From positions 1 through 11,780 of the forward strand of contig QHUV01000058.1 of the NCBI GenBank assembly GCA_003222065.1: a DNA stretch of 11,780 nt. Reading direction: 5' to 3'. The stretch comes from Gemmatimonadota bacterium. Its GTDB lineage: Bacteria > Gemmatimonadota > Gemmatimonadetes > Gemmatimonadales > Gemmatimonadaceae. Within the stretch, counting starts at the first letter, position 1. Each line of letters opens with the position of its first letter. The notes under the pieces were generated by a model. It searched no databases and had not been told where the DNA came from. It was given only the letters and a program-made list of their open reading frames with translations. Shown here in pieces: positions 6,607-11,780 of this stretch. Position numbers and translations under genes: made by a program.

Positions 6607-7757
6607 GCGCTTTGTTCGGCCTTACGATGTGGCGCCAGGGCGGCGAGGAACGCGGGGCCCAGTTCCTCGACCTGCCATTGACGTAATTCCGGAATCTCCC
6701 GCAGCCCTTCCATCGTCGTCGGATTGCGTCGTGCTACGGCCTCGAGCCGATCGCGCGAGCACAGGACGCCCGGATCCAAGTCCAGACGCGTCGCCGCGGC
6801 GTCGCGCACCGTGCGCAAGGCTGTCGCCCGAGCATCGAAGTCCGGATCACGCTCCCAACGGACTGCTTTCGGGAATCTTGGAAGGTCCGCATCAGGTAGC
6901 TCCACGCCACGTTTGACCGCCTCGAGAACGTCCGGTGCGGCGCGCTCGAGGAGAGAGCGCGGCATCCCCTTCACGCCCGACAAGCCCTCACGCGTCGTCG
7001 GTCGCAGTCGAGCGATATCGAATAGCGGGTCATTGCCGATTACCCGGAACGTGGCGCGATCAGCGCGACGAGCGACCTCGTTGCGCCAATTCACGAGCTC
7101 GCGAAGCACCGCTAGCTCGCGCCTGTTGAGATCGCGCGCTCCTTTGATGCGAAGAAATGCGGTCGACTCGTCTTCGTCCTGCCATCGCGTCTGCTCGAGC
7201 CGCGCAAATTCTTCGCGCGCCCAGCTCCATCGTCCGGCGCGCTTCAGATCTTCGGCCAGGCGATCGCGCAATCCGAGCAGATGCATCGTGTCTTGCGCGG
7301 CGTACTCTAACATGTCGGGTGTGAGCGGCCGCATCGACCAGTCGGCGCGTTGGTGCTTCTTGTCGAGCTTCACGCCGAAGTATTTCTCGAGTAGGGCAGC
7401 AAGCCCGAAAGCGCGCATACCGAGGAGCTGCGCGGCGACACGGGTGTCGAAGATGTTGCGCACCTGCCATCCGTAATCCCGGCGCAGCAGCCGCAAATCG
7501 TAGTCCGCGTCGTGGAAAACGACTTCGACGTTAGGATCTTCGAGCACCCTGCCTAACTCTTCGGGCGCCCCAATCGGCAGCGGGTCCATGACCGCCGTTT
7601 GATCGCGCGTGCTGAGCTGCAGTAGATAGATGCGGTCGACGAATCGATGAAAGCTGGCGCCTTCCGTGTCGAGTGCGAGCAGATCGACATTTTCGATCGA
7701 CCGCAGGAAGCGGGACGTGTCTTCGGCGGTGTCGAGATAGATCGCTTTGTGCCGCAT
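6591..7757 (-). CDS. rnd: Ribonuclease D (DEDDy 3'-5' exoribonuclease with HRDC domains)
   Basis: 388 residues, close to the usual RNase D length. The exonuclease domain shows the DEDDy set: Asp30 and Glu32 in LLALDTEGASF, Asp87 in VFHDADYDLRLL, and Tyr152/Asp156 in EYAAQDTMHLLGLRDRL. The ADW segment near 138-140 and FDTRVAAQLLG fit the family. A first HRDC domain covers about 205-290 (LNRRELAVLRELVNWRNEVA, DPLFDIARLRPTT, GVKGM), and a shorter second HRDC-like region covers about 310-375. RNase D trims the 3' ends of tRNA precursors and other small RNAs. The ATG at 7757 is preferred because MRHKAIYLDTAEDTSRFL aligns with normal family N-termini; a GTG at 7817 in the same frame would add 20 residues without domain support. 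No strong Shine-Dalgarno precedes 7757. Divergent from the AI-2E-family gene by 84 bp. Confidence 0.93.
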   Translation of the reverse strand: MRHKAIYLDTAEDTSRFLRSIENVDLLALDTEGASFHRFVDRIYLLQLSTRDQTAVMDPLPIGAPEELGRVLEDPNVEVVFHDADYDLRLLRRDYGWQVRNIFDTRVAAQLLGMRAFGLAALLEKYFGVKLDKKHQRADWSMRPLTPDMLEYAAQDTMHLLGLRDRLAEDLKRAGRWSWAREEFARLEQTRWQDEDESTAFLRIKGARDLNRRELAVLRELVNWRNEVARRADRATFRVIGNDPLFDIARLRPTTREGLSGVKGMPRSLLERAAPDVLEAVKRGVELPDADLPRFPKAVRWERDPDFDARATALRTVRDAAATRLDLDPGVLCSRDRLEAVARRNPTTMEGLREIPELRQWQVEELGPAFLAALAPHRKAEQSAHNPM

Positions 7758-7841
7758 CGTGAGGTGACGGGTCCGGAGACTAATGTAGCCGACGCTGGAA
7801 AGGCGGGACGAAGGCACTCCCCTTGCCCCCTGAGACGACTC

Positions 7842-9107
7842 GTGGAACCCATTCGCAAGGACGACGACACTCTGGCTCGGCCGGCCCTCACGGCAAGTGC
7901 GGACGCCACCCCCTTGTACACCGAGCGGCGGCGACGATCGGTTGGTTGGCGCAGCAAGGACGTGTTGCGCACCGCGGCGCTGGTCATGGCGATGTACATC
8001 GGCGTTCGACTGCTCTGGTTTGCCAATCCCCTATTCCTCACCGCCTTCCTCGGTGTGCTTTTCGGGTTGGCCGTGTCAAGCGGCGTCGACCGCTTGGCTC
8101 GATGGCGGATCCCGCGGGGCGCGGGTGCGGCGCTGATCGTTCTGATGTTCATCGGGGCGTTGGCGGGCTTCGGAGCCTGGGTCGCGCCGACGATCCGTGC
8201 TCAATCGGTCGAGCTTCGGCGTCGACTGCCCGAATCGATCGATCGCCTGGAGGCGTGGGCAAACCGGCACAACGGCGGAATAATCGGGAGCATTCTCACG
8301 CCAGCGGCTCCGGCAGCGCGGCGCGACTCGGCGCAGACGACGAGTGCTTCCCGGTCGGCCACGGGAGCCGGTCCGCCGTCACCCGACGATACCACGCGAG
8401 CAACGCCGCTGCGGCAGCGCATCAGCGAACAGATGAGCGGAGCTACGCGCTACCTCTTTCCATTTCTGTCGTCCACGTTCGCGGTCATTGGCGGCATCTT
8501 GATCATCATTTTCCTCTCGATCTACATCGGTGCCGACCCGGAGTTGTACCACCGCGGGTTGATGCAGCTCTTTCCGCGACGCGCCCGCCGTCGGGCCGGC
8601 GAGGTGCTGTCGGCGATGGCAACGGTCCTCCGTCGATGGTTGCTGACGCAGCTGATCGCAATGCTGGTCATCGGGAGCGTCACGACCATCGTCCTGCTGT
8701 TGTTAGGCGTCAAGGCAGCGTTCGCGCTCGGTATTCTCGCCGGTCTGCTCGAGTTCATTCCGACCGTCGGCCCCATTCTCAGCGCGTTGCCCGCCATCGC
8801 GATGGGCTTCCTGGATTCGCCCGAGAAGGCACTCTACGTGGCTTTTGCATTCTGGGGCATTCAGTTCGCCGAGAATCATCTATTGATTCCACTGTTGATG
8901 AAAGGTGGAGTCGATGCACCACCGGTGTTGACGATTCTCTCACAGGCACTCATGGCCCTCTTGTTCGGTTTTCTCGGACTGATGTGCGCGGTACCGCTAC
9001 TCGCCGCGGCGATGGTCGCGGTGAAGATGCTCTACGTGGAGGCGGTCGTCGGCGAAAGAGTTGCCGTAACGAACGAGAATCCGGCGAAGGACGCCGCGCC
9101 GGCGTAA
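7842..9107 (+). CDS. AI-2E / PerM family multi-pass membrane transporter
   Basis: 421 residues with about eight hydrophobic segments. Pairs near 42-80 and 94-116 are followed by a soluble region (about 117-204), then segments near 205-230, 266-288, 290-322, 330-352 and 362-398. Hallmarks are GLLEFIPTVGPILSALPA (301-318) and AENHLLIPLLMKGGVDAPP (343-361), both diagnostic of PF01594. Family members are linked to autoinducer-2 export, sodium/proton antiport or permease functions; the substrate here cannot be read. Odd: the soluble loop contains a low-complexity Pro/Ala/Ser/Thr stretch (about 154-190), and the N-terminus has about 35 basic, polar residues. The GTG at 7842 is chosen as the last start before the first membrane helix with a usual length; it lacks a clear Shine-Dalgarno. 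First gene of a co-directional run, 12 bp before the PLP enzyme. Confidence 0.9.
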   Translation: MEPIRKDDDTLARPALTASADATPLYTERRRRSVGWRSKDVLRTAALVMAMYIGVRLLWFANPLFLTAFLGVLFGLAVSSGVDRLARWRIPRGAGAALIVLMFIGALAGFGAWVAPTIRAQSVELRRRLPESIDRLEAWANRHNGGIIGSILTPAAPAARRDSAQTTSASRSATGAGPPSPDDTTRATPLRQRISEQMSGATRYLFPFLSSTFAVIGGILIIIFLSIYIGADPELYHRGLMQLFPRRARRRAGEVLSAMATVLRRWLLTQLIAMLVIGSVTTIVLLLLGVKAAFALGILAGLLEFIPTVGPILSALPAIAMGFLDSPEKALYVAFAFWGIQFAENHLLIPLLMKGGVDAPPVLTILSQALMALLFGFLGLMCAVPLLAAAMVAVKMLYVEAVVGERVAVTNENPAKDAAPA

Positions 9108-9119
9108 GGGCGACGCAAC

Positions 9120-10148
9120 ATGATCGACGCCGCGACGGCATCCGACGCGTCGCTGCCGCTTCTGCATCGCTTCCCCGCTCTCGCTTCACTGCCGCGAGCG
9201 CACCTCGGCCAATTTCCAACACCGGTCGAGCGGGTGAACGACATCGCGCCCGGCCTCTGGGTAAAGCGCGAGGACCTGGCGGCTGAACCGTTAGGCGGCA
9301 ACAAGCTGCGCGCGCTCGAATTCTTGCTCGGTGCCGTTCGGCCGGGAGATCGTGTGACGACGGTCGGTGCGACCGGATCCACGCACGTTCTCGCCACGGC
9401 CGTGTACGCGCGGCAGCTGGGCGCGGGGTCCCTCGTGTATCGGTGGCGGCAGGAGCCGAATGCGGTAGCACAGCGCGTCGCCGAGCGTATCGCGGCGACG
9501 GCCGATGACGCGCCGGTGGTGCGAGGTGTCGCGGTCGCGTACGCCCGTGCCTTCGTCGCGCGGTTGCGCGGTGCGCATTGGATTCCCGCCGGTGGCAGCG
9601 TGCCACTCGGCGTGCTCGGCCACGTGAATGCCGGTCTCGAGCTCGCATCCCAGATCGCGGCGGGCGAGCTGCCGGTGCCGGACCGCATCGTCGTGCCGCT
9701 CGGCACCGGCGGAACAATTGCCGGTCTCGCTCTCGGTCTCTCGATTGGCGGCGTGGCGAGTGAGATCATCGGTGTTCGCGTCGTGCCGCGCATCGTCGCC
9801 AACGAATTCCGCGTGCGGCGGCTCGTTGCGAGCACATCGCGACTGCTGGAGCGCCTGACGAGTGAGCGCGTGCTCGAACGAAAGGCGGTTGGAGTAAGCA
9901 TTAGCCACCATTTTTTCGGCGGCGCCTATGGGCGACCGATAGCGGCCGGCAATGCCGCAGCGGAGCGCTTCGCGGACCTCACTGGAGTAATTGTGGACGC
10001 GACCTACGGCGCCAAGGCCCTTGCCGCCGCCGTCGCCCTTGCCAAGGAGCATCGCGGAACGACGCTCTTCTGGCTCTCCTTCGACGGACGCTGGCTGCGC
10101 CGCGATCCCGGCACAACGGCGCAGCCGGACGTCGTTGCACTCGCGTAG
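9120..10148 (+). CDS. PLP-dependent enzyme, ACC deaminase / D-cysteine desulfhydrase family
   Basis: 342 residues, the normal length for this fold type II group. VKREDL and GGNKLRALEF (59-68) hold Lys62, the expected Schiff-base lysine. GATGSTH (83-89) corresponds to the substrate-carboxylate loop and the Ser78 region of ACC deaminase, which normally reads SNH or SNQ. IPAGGSVPLGVLGHVNAGLEL (from 155) is a strong family phrase. PLGTGGTIAGLA (193-204) is the phosphate-binding loop. VDATYGAKALAA (292-303) carries the active-site tyrosine and lysine region (usually VYxGKA). These identify the family; whether it opens ACC, desulfurates D-cysteine or acts on another amino acid is not decidable from sequence alone, given the altered Ser/Asn loop. 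Cytoplasmic. Starts 12 bp after the AI-2E gene, so probably co-transcribed. Confidence 0.88.
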   Translation: MIDAATASDASLPLLHRFPALASLPRAHLGQFPTPVERVNDIAPGLWVKREDLAAEPLGGNKLRALEFLLGAVRPGDRVTTVGATGSTHVLATAVYARQLGAGSLVYRWRQEPNAVAQRVAERIAATADDAPVVRGVAVAYARAFVARLRGAHWIPAGGSVPLGVLGHVNAGLELASQIAAGELPVPDRIVVPLGTGGTIAGLALGLSIGGVASEIIGVRVVPRIVANEFRVRRLVASTSRLLERLTSERVLERKAVGVSISHHFFGGAYGRPIAAGNAAAERFADLTGVIVDATYGAKALAAAVALAKEHRGTTLFWLSFDGRWLRRDPGTTAQPDVVALA

Positions 10149-10197
10149 TGGGAGTGCCATCGTTCGCGATCTCCCGCTCCTCTGGCAAGAAAGGCAA

Positions 10198-10611
10198 ATG
10201 TCAACGCTTCCGGAAGTCCGCTTTCACATCTATCCGACCGACTGCGACATGCTCGGGCATCTCAATCATGCGACGATGCTCAACTTTCTCGAGCGGGCTC
10301 GATGGGCACTGCTGGAGCCCCAGATCGACGTACGGCATTGGGCGAGACAGCCTATTTTCTCAGTCGTGCGACACGTCGACATCGACTATCTGGCGCAATC
10401 GCTTCCCGGCGAGGATCTCGTGATTCGCTCTGGTCTGCTCGCGGTGAAGAACACGAGCTATATCGTACGCCAGGAGGCGCACAAGGTCGGTTCGGATCTG
10501 CTTGTGGCGCGGGCGAACATCGTGTTCGTAACGATCGGGCACGATGGCCGTCCGGTGCGCGTGCCTGACGAGTGGCGTACGATGCTGCCGCAGTGGCCAG
10601 ATCCAGAGTGA
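10198..10611 (+). CDS. Acyl-CoA thioesterase, 4-hydroxybenzoyl-CoA thioesterase (hotdog) family
   Basis: 137 residues, the usual single-hotdog length. The N-terminal motif YPTDCDMLGHLNHATMLNFL (12-31) has the catalytic Asp17 in the place of Asp17 of Pseudomonas 4HBT, followed by the long central helix with ERARW. The later strands read FSVVRHVDIDYLAQSLPGEDL and LVARANIVFVTI, and ending at GRPVRVPDEWRTML is normal for YbgC/FadM-like proteins. It would hydrolyse acyl-CoA thioesters in the cytoplasm; chain length or aryl preference cannot be told. The ATG at 10198 is preceded by AAGAAAGG with a short 3-base spacing. An upstream extension in frame overlaps the PLP enzyme and has no family similarity. 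Lies 49 bp after the PLP enzyme and 16 bp before the alpha/beta hydrolase. Confidence 0.88.
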   Translation: MSTLPEVRFHIYPTDCDMLGHLNHATMLNFLERARWALLEPQIDVRHWARQPIFSVVRHVDIDYLAQSLPGEDLVIRSGLLAVKNTSYIVRQEAHKVGSDLLVARANIVFVTIGHDGRPVRVPDEWRTMLPQWPDPE

Positions 10612-10627
10612 CGTTGGCCAGCTGACC

Positions 10628-11422
10628 GTGATCGCGCACGTCGGGAACGCGAGTGTCGCCTACGACGACATTGGCGAAGGAACGCCGGTCGTGTTCCTCC
10701 ATGCCTTCCCACTCGACCGCAGGATGTGGGCGCCGCAGACCAGCGCGCTTGCCGGACAGCGCCGGTGCCTGACGATCGACACGCGGGGATTCGGCGGCTC
10801 GACTGCGGTCGGTCCGTTCAGCGTCGATCGTTATGCGGACGACGTTGCCGCTGTGCTCGACGCCGCGGGCGTCACGCGAGCCGTCGTTGTTGGACTCTCG
10901 ATGGGGGGCTACGTCGCCTTCGCGCTCTGGCGGCGACAGCCAGGACGCGTCCGTGCGCTCGTGCTGGCGGATACCCGAGCGGGTGAGGACAGTCCGGAGA
11001 CGCGCGATCGACGTCGTGAGCTCATCCACGTCGCGCAGACCGAGGGAAGTGTGGCCGTCGCCGAACTGCAACTCATCGGTCTCGTCGGTAAGACAACGCG
11101 AGAGCGGCGCCCGGACATCGTTCACGGCGTGAGAGAGAACGCCGTGCGCGCTAGCGTCGACGGGACCATCGGCGCGCTCGAGGCGCTCATCGCGCGGCCG
11201 GATTCAACCCCCACTCTCTCGAGTATATCCGTGCCGACATTGATCGTCGTCGGCGAAGAGGATGTGTTGACGCCCCCAAAGGAGGCGCGCGCCATACACG
11301 CTCTCGTTTTCGGCAGTCGCCTCGAGGTGCTGGCGCAGGCGGGCCACCTCAGCAACGTCGAGCGACCAGCCGCGTTCAACGCCGTGCTGGGCGAATTCCT
11401 CAGCGCCATCGAGAGCGACTAG
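10628..11422 (+). CDS. Alpha/beta-fold hydrolase (esterase/lactonase-like)
   Basis: 264 residues. The fold markers are in order: oxyanion-region VVFLHAFPLDRRMW (21-34), IDTRGFGGS (50-58), nucleophile elbow VVGLSMGGYVA (87-97, Ser91), acid strand LIVVGEEDVLTP (205-216, Asp212) and AGHLSNVERPAAFN (238-251, His240). The cap region is about 115-195. The overall pattern is closest to 3-oxoadipate enol-lactonase/PcaD-like and carboxylesterase members, but no other catabolic genes sit here, so the substrate is open. No signal peptide, hence cytoplasmic. The GTG at 10628 is chosen because it starts just before the first strand (VAYDDIGEG); it has no obvious Shine-Dalgarno and lies 16 bp after the thioesterase stop, so translation coupling is likely. 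An in-frame ORF extends upstream to 10544 inside the thioesterase but without homology-like sequence. Confidence 0.9.
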   Translation: MIAHVGNASVAYDDIGEGTPVVFLHAFPLDRRMWAPQTSALAGQRRCLTIDTRGFGGSTAVGPFSVDRYADDVAAVLDAAGVTRAVVVGLSMGGYVAFALWRRQPGRVRALVLADTRAGEDSPETRDRRRELIHVAQTEGSVAVAELQLIGLVGKTTRERRPDIVHGVRENAVRASVDGTIGALEALIARPDSTPTLSSISVPTLIVVGEEDVLTPPKEARAIHALVFGSRLEVLAQAGHLSNVERPAAFNAVLGEFLSAIESD

Positions 11423-11440
11423 CCCCGTTACTTTGTAGCC

Positions 11441-11780
11441 ATGTCCTCCCCGGATGTCGCGCCAATTTCCGCCGCCGAGCGGACGCGCAGCGCGCGCATC
11501 GGCGCGCTGCTCTTTCGCAACCGTAGTTGGCTCCCCGTCCTCTTCATCGGCGTACCGCTGCTCGTCCCAGGGCACATGACGGCGACGGGCTGGATCGTCG
11601 GCGCGGTCGCGATCATCGCCGGCGAGTGGATTCGACTGGCCGGCGTTGCGGCCGCCGGCACGGTGACCCGCCGGCGCTCACGCACCGTGCAGCGCCTCGT
11701 GACGTACGGAGTGTTCGCCTGGGTGAGGAATCCGCTCTATGTCGGCAACTTCCTCATCTGGATGGGCTTCACGGTGATCT
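11441..11780 (+). CDS. ICMT/PEMT-type membrane methyltransferase (3' partial)
   Basis: Only the first 113 residues are in the window; the frame is open to the right edge. After a basic N-terminal stretch (ERTRSARIGALLFRNRS), hydrophobic segments lie at about 32-47 (LPVLFIGVPLLVPGHM) and 51-72 (GWIVGAVAIIAGEWIRLAGVAA). Then comes QRLVTYGVFAWVRNPLYVGNFL, starting near residue 87. The VRNPLYVGNFL motif is the hallmark start of the cofactor/substrate region in isoprenylcysteine carboxyl methyltransferase-like and phospholipid N-methyltransferase-like bacterial proteins. The SAM-binding C-terminal part is outside the window. The ATG is 18 bp after the alpha/beta hydrolase stop with only a weak ribosome site. 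By family it would be an inner-membrane SAM-dependent methyltransferase; its substrate is unknown, since bacteria usually lack prenylated proteins. Confidence 0.82.
   Translation, partial: MSSPDVAPISAAERTRSARIGALLFRNRSWLPVLFIGVPLLVPGHMTATGWIVGAVAIIAGEWIRLAGVAAAGTVTRRRSRTVQRLVTYGVFAWVRNPLYVGNFLIWMGFTVI

Noticed and set aside
7758..7841. Possible -10-like TACATT on the minus strand upstream of ribonuclease D.
   Set aside because: No -35 box at a sensible spacing; a single weak hexamer is not enough to call a promoter.
7823..9286. A 487-codon open frame on the plus strand in another phase over the AI-2E gene.
   Set aside because: Its translation is Arg/Gly/His-rich with no domain, typical of an alternate-frame shadow in GC-rich DNA. 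The AI-2E frame carries membrane helices and diagnostic motifs.
8702..9296. GTTAGGC and GCCTAAC resemble integron attC core sites (GTTRRRY / RYYYAAC).
   Set aside because: The copies lie within conserved protein motifs of housekeeping-type genes, are hundreds of bases apart or too close, and lack the imperfect palindrome of an attC. No integrase or cassette structure is present.
8950..10160. Long minus-strand open frames opposite the AI-2E and PLP-enzyme genes.
   Set aside because: Compositionally biased (Arg/Ala/Ser-rich) and without recognisable motifs or ribosome sites; the opposite-strand genes are strongly supported.
7842..11780. The right-hand gene run as a new biosynthetic pathway.
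   Set aside because: Tight spacing supports co-transcription, but membrane transporter, PLP enzyme, thioesterase, hydrolase and methyltransferase do not form a recognisable chemical sequence, and the run is cut by the window edge.

Overview
The window is GC-rich (roughly 60-65% by eye), densely coding, chromosome-like DNA from a Gram-negative bacterium: it encodes an Omp85-type outer-membrane barrel, Sec-exported proteins and an ECF sigma / membrane anti-sigma pair. The gene style (ECF sigma with a SKSQLFKAR region 4 helix, membrane-anchored zinc anti-sigma factor, secreted PDZ protein, GTG starts) fits a soil Gemmatimonadota-like organism. That taxonomic guess is inference; a marker-gene or whole-protein search would decide it. 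I see no rRNA, tRNA, CRISPR array, transposase, integrase or phage gene.

Layout, left to right. (1) Bases 1-698, plus strand: the C-terminal two thirds of a thioredoxin-reductase-like flavoprotein cut by the window edge. (2) Bases 682-3141, minus strand: a three-gene operon with overlapping genes, transcribed as ECF sigma factor, membrane-anchored zinc anti-sigma factor, exported two-PDZ protein. It looks like an envelope-stress regulatory cassette. (3) Bases 3142-3295: a divergent intergenic region carrying an inverted array of 7-bp units. (4) Bases 3296-4720, plus: an exported serine beta-lactamase-family hydrolase with a very basic, lysine-rich C-terminal tail. (5) Bases 4728-5936, minus: a small Omp85/BamA-superfamily barrel without POTRA domains. 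(6) Bases 6199-6606, plus: a SufT/MIP18-type Fe-S assembly protein, whose end overlaps the convergent ribonuclease D gene (6591-7757, minus). (7) Bases 7842-11780, plus: a tightly spaced co-directional run (gaps of 12, 49, 16 and 18 bp): AI-2E/PerM-family membrane protein, PLP-dependent ACC-deaminase/D-cysteine-desulfhydrase-like enzyme, 4HBT-fold thioesterase, alpha/beta hydrolase, and the start of an ICMT/PEMT-type membrane methyltransferase that runs off the right edge.

Most genes are ordinary housekeeping or accessory metabolism, and I did not find a clearly new multi-gene system. The most unusual signals are at the DNA level. A CCTAAC/GTTAGG word recurs eight times, always inside genes, on both strands and in all three codon phases, often creating rare Leu codons; this looks like a candidate genome-wide DNA word (uptake, Chi-like or methylation motif). 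The second is the heptad inverted-repeat element upstream of the serine hydrolase. Lesser points are the sigma/anti-sigma/PDZ cassette without a protease, the histone-tail-like C-terminus on an exported hydrolase, and three convergent gene pairs that overlap or abut with no room for a terminator.
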